Shown here piece after piece: positions 43,522-52,298 of a DNA stretch of 64,000 nt. Each line of letters begins with the position of its first letter. The stretch's first letter is position 1. This DNA is from Lachnospiraceae bacterium MA2020. Lineage in GTDB: Bacteria; Bacillota; Clostridia; Lachnospirales; Lachnospiraceae. The translations under genes and the position numbers were made by a program. Location: assembly GCA_000746015.1 (NCBI GenBank), contig JQKK01000009.1:1-64000 (forward strand), in the 5' to 3' direction. The notes under the pieces are model-generated. The model was not told the DNA's origin. It did no database searches and was given only the letters and a program-made list of their open reading frames with translations.

Positions 43522-45609
43522 ATGGCATATAAGACTTATTCTATGGAACTCGCAGGAAAGACACTGTCAATTGATATCGACAGAGTCGGAAAGCAGGCAA
43601 ACGGTTGTGCATTCATGCATTATGGGGATACAACGGTTCTTTGTACTGCAACAGCTTCAAAGCAGCCACGTGAAGGTATCGACTTTTTCCCACTTTCAGT
43701 TGAATATGAGGAGAAATTCTATTCTGTTGGAAAGATGCCGGGAGGCTTCAATAAGCGTGAAGGAAAGGCATCAGAGAATGCTATCCTTACAAGCCGTGTT
43801 ATTGACCGTCCTATGCGTCCACTGTTTCCAAAGGACTACAGAAATGATGTAACACTCGATGCAATGGTTATGGCAGTTGATCCTGAGTGCCGTCCTGAGC
43901 TCGTAGGTATGCTTGGATGTGCTCTTGCAACTACTATTTCAGATATACCATTTGATGGCCCATGCGCTATGACACAGATGGGTATGAAGAATGGTGAGTT
44001 CATCGTAAACCCTTCACAGAAGGATTGGGATGAGGGAGATCTTAAGCTTACTGTTGCTTCAGTAGGTCAGAAGGTTATCATGATCGAGGCTGGTGCCAAT
44101 GAGATTTCTGATGAAAAGATGCTCGAGGCTATTTACAAGTGCCACGAGGTAAATCTTCAGGTTATAGAGTTCTTCAAGAAAATCCAGGCTGAGGTTGGTA
44201 AGGAAAAGCACTCATATGAGAGCTGTGCTATACCTGAGGCTATGTTTGAGAAGATGAAGGAGATCGTTCCTCCGGAAGAGATGGAGAAGGCAACTTTCTC
44301 TGATGACAAGCAGACTCGTGATGCAGCTGTAGCAGCTGTACAGGAGAAGATCGCAGAGGCTCTTGCTGATAATGAGGAGTGGGCTCCACTTGTTCCTGAG
44401 GCTGTATATCAGTATCAGAAGAAGACTGTAAGAAAGATGATCCTTAAAGATCACAAGAGACCAGACGGTCGTGACATCAAGGAGATCCGTCCTCTTGCAG
44501 CTGAAGTTGATATCATTCCAAGAGTACACGGTTCTGCTATGTTCACTCGTGGACAGACTCAGATCTGTGATGTTGTAACACTTGCTCCACTTTCAGAGAA
44601 GCAGAAGGTTGACGGACTTGATGCAAATGTTACTGAGAAGAGATATATCCATCAGTACAACTTCCCTGCATATTCTGTAGGTGAGACAAAGGTTTCAAGA
44701 GGTCCTGGACGTAGAGAGATCGGACACGGAGCTCTTGCAGAGAGAGCAATGCTCCCTGTACTTCCATCAGAGGAAGAGTTCCCATATGCTATCAGAGCCG
44801 TATCTGAGACATTTGAGTCAAACGGTTCTACATCACAGGCTTCTATCTGTGCTTCATGTATGGCATTGATGGCTGCCGGTGTACCACTTAAGGCACAGGT
44901 TGCAGGTATCTCATGCGGACTTGTTACAGGTGATACAGACGATGATTACCTTGTACTTACAGATATCCAGGGTCTTGAGGACTTCTTTGGCGATATGGAC
45001 TTCAAGGTAGCAGGTACTAAGAAGGGTATCACAGCTATCCAGATGGATATCAAGATCCACGGTCTTACACGTCCTATCGTTGAGCAGGCTATCAAGCAGT
45101 GTCACGAGGCTCGTCTCTTCATCATGGACAGCGTAATGACTCCGGCTATCGCTGAGCCACGTCCAAGCGTAGGAGAGTATGCTCCAAAGATCATACTTAC
45201 AAAGATCGATCCTGACAAGATCGGTGATGTTGTAGGTCAGAGAGGTAAGACTATCAACGAGATCATCGCTCGTACAGGTGTTAAGATCGATATCGATGAG
45301 GATGGCGGAGTTTCTGTATGCGGCGAGGATAAGGCTGCTATGGACAAGGCTATGAACTATATCACAACTATCGTAAGTGACTTCGAGGAAGGCAAGCTTT
45401 ACGAAGGTGAAGTAATCTCTATCAAGGAGTTTGGCGCATTCATCGAGTTTGCACCAGGCAAAGAGGGAATGGTTCACATTTCAAAGATTGCAGACGAGAG
45501 GATCGCTCATGTAGAAGATGTTCTTACACTTGGTGATCACGTAAAGGTTCGCTGCATGGGTAAGGACAGAATGGGCAGGATCTCATTCTCAATTAAAGAT
45601 GCGAAGTAA
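43522..45609 (+). CDS. pnp: Polyribonucleotide nucleotidyltransferase (PNPase)
   Basis: 695 residues. Two RNase PH domains (about 10-215 and 310-540; ETFESNGSTSQASICAS and the phosphorolytic site region), a helical linker, a KH domain (about 550-610, GxxG in VVGQRGKTINEI) and an S1 domain (about 618-690, EGEVISIKEFGAFIEF, GKEGMVHIS). It degrades RNA 3' to 5' with phosphate in the cytosol and is part of RNA turnover. AGAAGGAGAAG precedes ATG. Complete. Confidence 0.98.
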   Translation: MAYKTYSMELAGKTLSIDIDRVGKQANGCAFMHYGDTTVLCTATASKQPREGIDFFPLSVEYEEKFYSVGKMPGGFNKREGKASENAILTSRVIDRPMRPLFPKDYRNDVTLDAMVMAVDPECRPELVGMLGCALATTISDIPFDGPCAMTQMGMKNGEFIVNPSQKDWDEGDLKLTVASVGQKVIMIEAGANEISDEKMLEAIYKCHEVNLQVIEFFKKIQAEVGKEKHSYESCAIPEAMFEKMKEIVPPEEMEKATFSDDKQTRDAAVAAVQEKIAEALADNEEWAPLVPEAVYQYQKKTVRKMILKDHKRPDGRDIKEIRPLAAEVDIIPRVHGSAMFTRGQTQICDVVTLAPLSEKQKVDGLDANVTEKRYIHQYNFPAYSVGETKVSRGPGRREIGHGALAERAMLPVLPSEEEFPYAIRAVSETFESNGSTSQASICASCMALMAAGVPLKAQVAGISCGLVTGDTDDDYLVLTDIQGLEDFFGDMDFKVAGTKKGITAIQMDIKIHGLTRPIVEQAIKQCHEARLFIMDSVMTPAIAEPRPSVGEYAPKIILTKIDPDKIGDVVGQRGKTINEIIARTGVKIDIDEDGGVSVCGEDKAAMDKAMNYITTIVSDFEEGKLYEGEVISIKEFGAFIEFAPGKEGMVHISKIADERIAHVEDVLTLGDHVKVRCMGKDRMGRISFSIKDAK

Positions 45610-45633
45610 TTTAATATTAATTTAATCAAAAAT

Positions 45634-45662
45634 GGCAGGTTCGATGTGAACCTGCCTATTTC
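45634..45662 (+). terminator. Terminator after pnp
   Basis: GGCAGGTTC / GAACCTGCC 9-bp stem, 5-base loop, TATTTCTGTTT tail. Confidence 0.88.
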
Positions 45663-45707
45663 TGTTTAAAGGCATACGATTTCACACTGCTGTGACCTTC
45701 ATGAATA

Positions 45708-46580
45708 TTACTTGAAAGTCTTTTTTATCTGCTCCAGAAACTTTTCAGCAATAGGAGTAAAGGTCTGATACTTATTCCAAATGAGATACAGCTCTGATTT
45801 TAGTTCAGGTGAAAGCGGTCTGAATACCATGTCAGTTCCTTCGGTATTTATCAGATTTTTAAATGTAAGAAGTATTCCAAGGTTTTCCCTTGCAAATACA
45901 GAGCCGTTATAGGAAAGTCTAAAAGAGCCTTCAAGTTTAAGCTCATTAAATCTGTCCTTGGCCCATGCTTTGATTTCATTGTTCCAACTCTGTTCTGAGA
46001 CAAACAGAGGCTGCTCTATCAGGTCAGAGACATGGATGGAATTTTTCTTTGCAAGGAGATGGGATGAAGATATGATTGCTCCCCACACATCAGCTTCAGG
46101 AAATTTTACATATTCGTATTTATTGCTGTCAGGTGTTTCACATAGTACAGCAAAGTCTAAAATGCCCTTATCAAGCTTTTCAGTAACCTGCTCGGTATCT
46201 CCGCTGGTTATGTGATAAGTGAGGTTAGGGTATTTTTCTTTTAACTTATAAATCTCTCTGGCAAGATATCTGATCTGATAGCTTTCAGCCAGTCCGAAAT
46301 AAATATCTCCACCTGTTATATCATCCAAGGAATTAAATTCCTGTTCTATCTTATCTGACATGGCCACAAGATCCTGGGCACGGTCACGTAGAAGCATCCC
46401 TTCGTCCGTAAGCGAAATGCTGAAACTGTGCCTTACAAACAGTTTTTTTCCAAGTTCTTCCTCTAATGCTTTTAACGTCTTTGAAAGAGTAGGCTGTGAT
46501 ACATGAAGCTGCTCAGCAGCCTTTGACATATTTTCTTCCCTTGCAACTGCAAGAAAATATCTGAGATTTTTTATTTCCAT
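45708..46580 (-). CDS. LysR-family regulator divergent from hydrolase/flavoprotein operon
   Basis: 290 residues. HTH: MEIKNLRYFLAVAREENMSKAAEQL and HVSQPTLSKTLKALEEELGKKLFVR. Effector domain about 90-290 (GDIYFGLAESYQIRYLA). Divergent from a four-gene operon starting 123 bases away, so it most likely controls it. The same LysR-hydrolase-flavoprotein grouping is frequent in gut Firmicutes; inducer unknown. Confidence 0.9.
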   Translation of the reverse strand: MEIKNLRYFLAVAREENMSKAAEQLHVSQPTLSKTLKALEEELGKKLFVRHSFSISLTDEGMLLRDRAQDLVAMSDKIEQEFNSLDDITGGDIYFGLAESYQIRYLAREIYKLKEKYPNLTYHITSGDTEQVTEKLDKGILDFAVLCETPDSNKYEYVKFPEADVWGAIISSSHLLAKKNSIHVSDLIEQPLFVSEQSWNNEIKAWAKDRFNELKLEGSFRLSYNGSVFARENLGILLTFKNLINTEGTDMVFRPLSPELKSELYLIWNKYQTFTPIAEKFLEQIKKTFK

Positions 46581-46702
46581 GAAAACCTCCCTGAAGTTGA
46601 CAATTTATATGTTATTCCAAAAACGAATATCATGATATTTATTTTATTCATTAGCGAAAACCTGGTCAAGGATTTACTATGAAATCAGAAGGAGCAAAAA
46701 AG

Positions 46703-46918
46703 ATGGATATAGAAAAGATTCTTGAAAGCCTTTCAGACATGGGCTGCAATGAGAAAGAAATAAGCTTTATGAAAAAGATGTATGAAGAAGGGGATACAGA
46801 TACACTTCTTCGAGATCTCAGGAAATGCCGATGTCACCTCATGGATGAACTTCATGATAGCCAGAAAAAAGTAGACAACATGGATTTTTTGATACGACAG
46901 ATTCAAAAAGAGAAATGA
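46703..46918 (+). CDS. Small helical protein, first gene of the hydrolase operon
   Basis: 71 residues from ATG 46703 (GGAG 8 bases upstream); the frame also opens at 46679. It is all helix: MDIEKILESLSDMGCNEKEI, RDLRKCRCHLMDELHDSQKK, VDNMDFLIRQIQKEK. Not recognised as a named family. Position just before the hydrolase and divergent from LysR suggests a small partner or regulator. Confidence 0.65.
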   Translation: MDIEKILESLSDMGCNEKEISFMKKMYEEGDTDTLLRDLRKCRCHLMDELHDSQKKVDNMDFLIRQIQKEK

Positions 46919-46938
46919 TTAAAACGGAGGAATGTAAA

Positions 46939-47940
46939 ATGATCAGAAAAGAAGAACTAAACCTTGTAACAGAGTGGGATAAGACCTTTAAGAAAAGTGA
47001 TAAGGTTGACCACAGTAAAGTAACATTCGTAAACAGATATGGAATCACCCTGGCAGCAGATATGTATGTTCCTAAGAATGCAGAGGGCAAACTTCCTGCA
47101 ATTGCTGTATGTGGACCTTTTGGAGCAGTAAAGGAGCAGTGTTCCGGTCTCTATGCTCAGACAATGGCAGAGAGAGGTTTTTTGACGATAGCATTTGACC
47201 CTTCCTTTACAGGAGAGTCCGGTGGAAATGTAAGATATATGGCATCTCCTGATATCAATACAGAAGACTTCATGGCAGCAGTTGATTTCCTTTCACTTAA
47301 TGAAAAGGTAGATCCTGACAGAATCGGAATAATCGGTATCTGTGGCTGGGGCGGAATGTCAATCAATACAGCAGCTCTTGATACAAGGATCAAGGCTACT
47401 GCAGCCATGACAATGTATGATATGACAAGAGTAAACGCCAAGGGATATTTTGACTCAGAAGACAGTGAAGAAGCAAGATATCAGAAGAAAGCTGCCATGT
47501 GTGCTCAGAGGCTTGAGGACCTTAAGGCTGGTGAATATAAGCTTGGTGGCGGAGTTGTGGATCCAGTGCCTTCGGATGCACCTTTCTTTGTAAAAGACTA
47601 CTATGACTATTACAAGACTGACAGAGGATATCACAAGAGAAGCCTTAATTCCAACGGTGGATGGAATGTGATTGGCTGTGAGTCCTTCGTTAATCAGCCA
47701 ATCCTTAAGTACAGCAATGAGATCAGAAGTGCAGTGTTACTTGTACATGGAGAAAAAGCACATTCATGCTATTTCTCAAAGGATGCATATGCAGATATGA
47801 TCAAAGACAGCAAGTATGCAGACAATAAGGAACTTATGATAATCCCTGATGCGGTGCATACAGATCTTTACGATGGCGGGGATAAAGATTTTATTCCGTT
47901 TGATAAGCTGGAGAGCTTCTTTAAGGAGAATCTGAAATAA
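46939..47940 (+). CDS. Alpha/beta hydrolase (dienelactone-hydrolase-like)
   Basis: 333 residues from ATG 46939 (GGAGG upstream). Core: KLPAIAVCGPFGAVKEQ (oxyanion region), then IGIIGICGWGGMSINTAA, where the nucleophile elbow reads G-x-C-x-W-G-G with Cys instead of Ser, as in dienelactone-hydrolase-like enzymes. The C-terminal part has VHGEKAHSCYFS and DAVHTDLYDG, a likely triad His. No signal peptide. Substrate unknown. Confidence 0.85.
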   Translation: MIRKEELNLVTEWDKTFKKSDKVDHSKVTFVNRYGITLAADMYVPKNAEGKLPAIAVCGPFGAVKEQCSGLYAQTMAERGFLTIAFDPSFTGESGGNVRYMASPDINTEDFMAAVDFLSLNEKVDPDRIGIIGICGWGGMSINTAALDTRIKATAAMTMYDMTRVNAKGYFDSEDSEEARYQKKAAMCAQRLEDLKAGEYKLGGGVVDPVPSDAPFFVKDYYDYYKTDRGYHKRSLNSNGGWNVIGCESFVNQPILKYSNEIRSAVLLVHGEKAHSCYFSKDAYADMIKDSKYADNKELMIIPDAVHTDLYDGGDKDFIPFDKLESFFKENLK

Positions 47941-47953
47941 AGGATGGGATGAT

Positions 47954-48496
47954 ATGAGTAAAGTGTTAGTGATTTCTACAAGTCTTCGTGCAAAGAGTAA
48001 TTCCGACATACTTACGGAAAAGCTTATAGAGGGAGCAAAAGCTTCAGGTCATGATGTGGAATATATAAGCCTAAAAGGGAAAAATATCGGTTTCTGTATA
48101 GGTTGTCTTGCATGTCAGAATACCCAGAAATGTGTCATTAAGGATGATGCTGCTGAGATTGCAGAAAAAGTAAAGAATGCAGATACCCTTGTATTTGCAA
48201 CTCCAATTTATTACTACGAGATGAGCGGTCAGATGAAGACTCTTTTGGACAGACTCAATCCACTGTATCCTTCAGACTATAAGTTCAGGAATGTATATAT
48301 GCTCTCTGTTGCGGCTGAGGATGAAGAGTTTGTGCCTAATAAGGCTGAAAGCGGACTTCAGGGATGGGTTGACTGTTTTGAAAAGGCAGAATTCTCCGGT
48401 TCCTTATTCTGCGGAGGCATAGGCGATATGGGTGAGGCATCGAAAAAAACTGAAGAGTTAAACGAAGCCTTCGAATTTGGTAAAGCTCTAAAATAA
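47954..48496 (+). CDS. Flavodoxin-family NAD(P)H-dependent oxidoreductase
   Basis: 180 residues. VISTSLRAKSNSDILTEKLIEGA is the FMN phosphate loop; GKNIGFCIGCLACQNTQKCVIKDDA holds four Cys typical of iron-sulfur flavoproteins; FATPIYYYEMSGQMKTLLDR binds flavin. It likely reduces quinones or other small electrophiles. Gap to the hydrolase gene is 13 bases, so they form one operon. Confidence 0.88.
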   Translation: MSKVLVISTSLRAKSNSDILTEKLIEGAKASGHDVEYISLKGKNIGFCIGCLACQNTQKCVIKDDAAEIAEKVKNADTLVFATPIYYYEMSGQMKTLLDRLNPLYPSDYKFRNVYMLSVAAEDEEFVPNKAESGLQGWVDCFEKAEFSGSLFCGGIGDMGEASKKTEELNEAFEFGKALK

Positions 48497-48508
48497 AGGA
48501 AGTTTGCG

Positions 48509-49093
48509 ATGAAAACGAAAATGATTTTTCTGGCATTCTTTATGACCATAACGTTTTGTATGAGCGCCTGTGCAGGGACAACCAAAAACACAAGTGATGA
48601 TCAGGGTGCCGTAAATGAAATATCAGCATCAGAAAATAATGAAACGGAAAGTCCAGAAGAGAATGTCACGCCGGAGGGAACAACTATGTATCAGCTTGCC
48701 GTAGAAAATAAAGCAGCAGAGGATGAAGCTATTGGAGATAGTACTATGACAATGAAAATCGGAGATACAAAAGTTAATGTGGATTGGGAAGACAATCAGG
48801 CGGTAAAAGCACTGAGGAATATGGCTGAAGACGGTGATGTTACAATTCAGATGTCAATGTATGGCGGTTTTGAACAGGTGGGCTCAATTGGACAGAGTCT
48901 GCCGAGAGATGATAAGCAGACAACAACGAGTTCAGGCGACGTTGTACTATACTCCGGAAATCAGATGGTAGTGTTCTATGGTTCTAATAGCTGGTCATAT
49001 ACAAGACTTGGACATATATCTGATAAGAATACGGAAGATATGACTGATCTTCTTTCCAATGGAGATGTTACTATAACCATTAGCATTGATTAA
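48509..49093 (+). CDS. Lipoprotein with cyclophilin-like domain
   Basis: 194 residues. Signal peptide with lipobox CMSAC; an acidic linker (about 25-75); then a cyclophilin-like fold (about 80-194): MKIGDTKVNVDWEDNQAVKAL, MYGGFEQVGSIGQSLPR, GDVVLYSGNQMVVFYGSNSWSYTRLGHI. These domains are common beside flavodoxin-like genes in gut bacteria. Unlikely to be a classical prolyl isomerase, since the catalytic Arg pocket is not obvious. Last gene of the operon. Confidence 0.78.
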   Translation: MKTKMIFLAFFMTITFCMSACAGTTKNTSDDQGAVNEISASENNETESPEENVTPEGTTMYQLAVENKAAEDEAIGDSTMTMKIGDTKVNVDWEDNQAVKALRNMAEDGDVTIQMSMYGGFEQVGSIGQSLPRDDKQTTTSSGDVVLYSGNQMVVFYGSNSWSYTRLGHISDKNTEDMTDLLSNGDVTITISID

Positions 49094-49152
49094 AACGGGC
49101 TTTTTTGGAAAATGTCCGCTTGCTGTCTGTTTTCAGGCGTTTTTGAGTGTGA

Positions 49153-49878
49153 TATATTTATAATGGACAAAGAAATGAGGAAAACAAAAAACACCTCACT
49201 TCCGAGTCCATTTCTTTTTTTACAAGTTTTTCTTATAATCCAGGTCCCATTCCTAAAGATACTTATACAAAACTTTATAGCCTTGTTAAGGATAAAGATT
49301 ACTTTGTGATTACTACAAACGTGGATCATTGCTTTCAGAAAGCAGGGTTTGATAAGAAAAGATTATTTTACACTCAGGGAGATTATGGTCTGTTTCAAAG
49401 TTTGAATCCGGCAATTAGGGAAAACTTTGATAATGAAGACTGGGTGATGAATGCCATGGAATCTCAGGAATTTGTTAAGGATGGGAATGGAATTTTTGCA
49501 ATACCATCTGGCGGCGTGGTCAGAATGGAAATTGACAGCAGTTTGATTCGAAAGTGTCCGATTGATGGCAGTGATGTTACCATGAATCTTAGAAGTGATG
49601 ATACATTCCTTGAAGATGAAGGCTGGCATAGAGCATCAGCTGCTTATTCTGATTTCCTTAGAAGACATGAAAACCTGCAAGTGCTTTTCCTGGAGCTTGG
49701 GGTAGGCAGCAATACACCAGTAATAATCAAGTATCCATTCTGGCAAATGACAATGGAAAATGAAAAAGCTACATATGCATGCTTGAATTACAAAGAGGCA
49801 TACTATCCCAGAGAGATAGAAGATAGGAGCGTATGCATTAACAGTGATATAGATGAGCTTTTGGATAAACTGACATGA
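49153..49878 (+). pseudogene. SIR2-family protein remnant lacking its N-terminus
   Basis: An open frame without ATG reads through FSYNPGPIPKDTYTKLYSLVKDKDYFVITTNVDHCFQKAGFD, FYTQGDYGL, NLRSDDTFLEDEGWH, LFLELGVGSNTPVIIKYPFW and ends NSDIDELLDKLT. These match the middle and C-terminus of SirTM-like sirtuins (macrodomain-linked ADP-ribosyl transferases). The N-terminal NAD-binding GAG motif is gone and the zinc-binding Cys pair is mostly replaced, so activity is not expected. A GTG at 49306 could start a 190-residue product, but it has no ribosome site. Confidence 0.8.
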
Positions 49879-50192
49879 TTTCAGAAAAAGAAATATATTA
49901 ATAAACTGCCATTAGCTAAGGGGCTGAGCTTTTGATGCGTATAAAGCAACTGACGATACAGGCGCCCCTGGCCGGGATTTATAACTATGTGATAGGTCTG
50001 AAAGAGGATTGATCAGATAGGTTAGCATACGTATTAAATATCATAAGCAATAGATCACAAATAAGATAAATGAATATGCCCACGTAATTGCCATGTAGTT
50101 GTTTATAACGGCTATGTGGCTTTTTTATATGATAAAATAGTTGACAAATACAACTAATGATTTTATCATTTAAATCTATAGGAGGACATTCG
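49879..50192. other. 314-bp gap before the MarR operon
   Basis: No supported gene. A 25-codon frame at about 49934-50011 (MRIKQLTIQAPLAGIYNYV) has no ribosome site. The region ends with a hairpin terminator (50090-50126) and the MarR promoter (TTGACAAATACAACTAATG near 50141-50160). Confidence 0.4.
50090..50126 (+). terminator. Hairpin with T-run
   Basis: GCCATGTAG / CTATGTGGC, 9 pairs including two wobble pairs, then TTTTTTA. Confidence 0.7.
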
Positions 50193-50636
50193 ATGGATAA
50201 GGTAAAACTATTTCGAGAAAGTACCAGAGAATTGGAACGTAATCTTGAGAGGCTAAACAGTTCTGATTGCTGTCAATGTAACGTTAATACATCTCAATGC
50301 TTTCTGGTTGTTGAGATAGGCAGAAAACCTGGAATATGTGTAAAGGAACTTGCTGAACTCCTTAAGATGGATAAAAGTGCTGTAAGCAGATCTGTAGAAG
50401 AGCTTGTTCAAAAAGGATATGTTTTGCGAGAACCTTCAAAAAGGGATCGCAGGTGTGTAGTGCTTAATCTGACTGATGAAGGAATGGCAAGATTCAATAC
50501 AATAGAAAAAGATATGAATTTGAAGTTTGAGAGAGTTTTTTCAATGATTCCAAAGGAAAAACAGAGTCAGGTTTTAGAGGCATTAAATATCTATAATGAT
50601 GCGATAAAAAAAACGGAGGTGGAATGCTGTGATTAG
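50193..50636 (+). CDS. MarR-family regulator
   Basis: 147 residues from ATG 50193 (AGGAGG upstream; frame opens at 50157). Winged helix: CVKELAELLKMDKSAVSRSVEELVQKGYVLREPSKRDRRCVVLNLTDEG. The N-terminus has a Cys-rich segment (NSSDCCQCNVNTSQC) near residues 26-38, unusual for MarR and suggestive of metal or redox sensing. The next gene overlaps by 8 bases, so it controls a GNAT and a DUF5714 gene. Confidence 0.88.
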   Translation: MDKVKLFRESTRELERNLERLNSSDCCQCNVNTSQCFLVVEIGRKPGICVKELAELLKMDKSAVSRSVEELVQKGYVLREPSKRDRRCVVLNLTDEGMARFNTIEKDMNLKFERVFSMIPKEKQSQVLEALNIYNDAIKKTEVECCD

Positions 50637-51105
50637 AGAAATGAGAGATGAAGACTGGGGGACAGTAGCAGAGATTTACAAGCAGGGATTAGAAGAGGGA
50701 ACATCAACTTTTAATACAGAGTGTCCTAGTTTTACTGCGTGGAATGAAGGTCACGTAAAGAATTGCAGGTTTGTTTTTGAGGAAGAAGGGAAGGTTGTAG
50801 GCTGGATAGCGCTAAGTCCTTCTTCAAGTAGGTGCGCATATAAAGGCTGCGTTGAAATGAGTGTATATGTAGACAGAAACTATAGAGGTCATGGGATAGG
50901 AACAGCTTTGGTAAATACGATTATCCGAGAAGCTGAGAAAGATGGATATTGGAGCATATACTCTGCAATATTTTCAATTAATAAAGCAAGTATAGCCTTA
51001 CACAAAAAATGTGGTTTTAGGGAAATTGGCTATAGGGAAAGAATAGCTAAAGATCGATTTGGAAAATGGCAGAACACAACTCTTATGGAGTACAGAGCTT
51101 CATAA
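50629..51105 (+). CDS. GNAT acetyltransferase (phosphinothricin acetyltransferase-like)
   Basis: 158 residues. GTG start with GGAGGTGG upstream. Acetyl-CoA motif RNYRGHGIGTALVNTIIREAE; family features IYKQGLEEGTSTFNTECPSF, SSSRCAYKGCVEMSVYV and HKKCGFREIGY match PAT/Bar-like proteins. It acetylates an amine, perhaps a toxin or amino-acid analogue. Second gene of the MarR operon. Confidence 0.88.
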   Translation: MIREMRDEDWGTVAEIYKQGLEEGTSTFNTECPSFTAWNEGHVKNCRFVFEEEGKVVGWIALSPSSSRCAYKGCVEMSVYVDRNYRGHGIGTALVNTIIREAEKDGYWSIYSAIFSINKASIALHKKCGFREIGYRERIAKDRFGKWQNTTLMEYRAS

Positions 51106-51128
51106 TTAGTTTATAGGAGAAGCTACTT

Positions 51129-51683
51129 ATGACTATTGAAGAAAAAGCAAACAGGATTATTGAAGATATACGTAAAGAAAAAGGCATTAATCCTATCAAT
51201 ATGTTTAAGACAATGGCAAAAAAAGATTACATAAGCATACATGGGCCAGAACATCATATATTAGACGGGGCATGTCTCTTGATGGCTTATTATAATGCTG
51301 GTGGCAAAATAGATATAGACTCCGCTTTAAAGAAACTTCTTAATGAAGGACTCCGGATGCCGGGAGCAATGTGTGGACTCTGGGGAATATGCGGAGCGAT
51401 AACTTCTATAGGTGCGGCTCTTTCTATTATTGATGGCACAGGACCTCTTTCTGAAGATGGCACCTGGGGAGATCACATGGCATTTACATCAAGCGCCATA
51501 GGAGAACTTGGCCGGATAAATGGCCCAAGATGTTGTAAAAGAGATGCTATGATTGCGTTCAAGCATGGAATAGAGTACGTAAGACAGCACTACGGTGTAC
51601 AGATTGAATATGAGAAGCAACACTGTGAGTTCTCATCGCAGAACCAGCAGTGTATCAAAGAAAGATGCCCTTTCTTTGGATAA
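51129..51683 (+). CDS. DUF5714 domain protein
   Basis: 184 residues. Conserved features of the family: HGPEHHILDGACLLMAYYNAGG, LRMPGAMCGLWGICGAITSIGAA, INGPRCCKRDAMIAF and a Cys-rich tail QQCIKERCPFFG. His/Cys content suggests a bound metal or cluster. Such genes are often next to regulators and radical SAM or acetyltransferase genes in clostridia. No enzymatic role is known to me. Confidence 0.85.
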   Translation: MTIEEKANRIIEDIRKEKGINPINMFKTMAKKDYISIHGPEHHILDGACLLMAYYNAGGKIDIDSALKKLLNEGLRMPGAMCGLWGICGAITSIGAALSIIDGTGPLSEDGTWGDHMAFTSSAIGELGRINGPRCCKRDAMIAFKHGIEYVRQHYGVQIEYEKQHCEFSSQNQQCIKERCPFFG

Positions 51684-51770
51684 TGGAAAGCTTTTTGTTT
51701 CGGACGATTTAGAAATTATGGAACTTTGAATTTCAGGTTAATAGATTAAAGGGTTAAGGATTATTAGCTG

Positions 51771-51860
51771 ATGATACGAGAAGCAAGAAAAGAAGATTTG
51801 GAAGCACTTTTGGAACTGTATCTTTACTTACATGAAGATATGGGGATAAAACATCTATGA
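51771..51860 (+). pseudogene. GNAT N-terminal fragment
   Basis: MIREARKEDLEALLELYLYLHED then a stop: only the first 29 residues of a GNAT acetyltransferase. The rest is absent. Deletion remnant. Confidence 0.65.
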
Positions 51861-52102
51861 AATGTCTTGAGAAAGCTTTATTTTTGATTACCATGGGTGG
51901 GTCATTAAAAGATAAGGTAAGAAGAGATCAGCTGGAAGCAATGAAGACAGTTATGGTTGGTGACCGGATCAGAAATAGAGCAAAAACCTGCGAAGTATAT
52001 GCTTTTGATGAGATGACCAGAGGCTATGGTAATGATGCTAACCGGGATAAAAACGCTGGTAAGTATCTAAGAAAAGTATTTGAAATTGCAAAAAACTTAT
52101 AA
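51857..52102 (+). CDS. 81-residue hypothetical ORF, probably a gene fragment
   Basis: Reads MKCLEKALFLITMGGSLKDK, MVGDRIRNRAKTCEVYAF, DEMTRGYGNDANRDKNAGKY. It overlaps the preceding GNAT fragment by 4 bases and has no ribosome site. The composition is protein-like but the family is not recognised; likely the tail of a deleted gene. Confidence 0.4.
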   Translation: MKCLEKALFLITMGGSLKDKVRRDQLEAMKTVMVGDRIRNRAKTCEVYAFDEMTRGYGNDANRDKNAGKYLRKVFEIAKNL

Positions 52103-52173
52103 AAAGGAAAAATTCTGTTGAAGATAATTCTTTTGCAGATCCTGATTAAAATTGACTAAAGGAGTGAATAGCT

Positions 52174-52278
52174 GTGAAACGAAAAACAACAGACGAGACC
52201 CTTGCGGAGTCTTTCTTGGAAAGAGTGTCAGTAAATGTGCTATTTTTAAGTAAGGAGGAATCGCGATCATCACATTGA
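52174..52278 (+). pseudogene. Short ORF, possible TetR N-terminal remnant
   Basis: GTG start with AAAGGAG; 34 residues VKRKTTDETLAESFLERVSV, then an unrelated end. The start resembles the first helix of TetR-type regulators. Weak; could be a leader ORF for the HPP-like gene. Confidence 0.3.
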
Positions 52279-52298
52279 TTGCATGTTTTTTATAGAAT

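Noticed and set aside
44911-45477. 188-codon minus-strand ORF
   Set aside because: Antisense to pnp, whose codon bias leaves the reverse frame open.
49112-49309. 65-codon plus-strand ORF
   Set aside because: Overlaps the SIR2 remnant in another frame; the SIR2 frame has clear family motifs.
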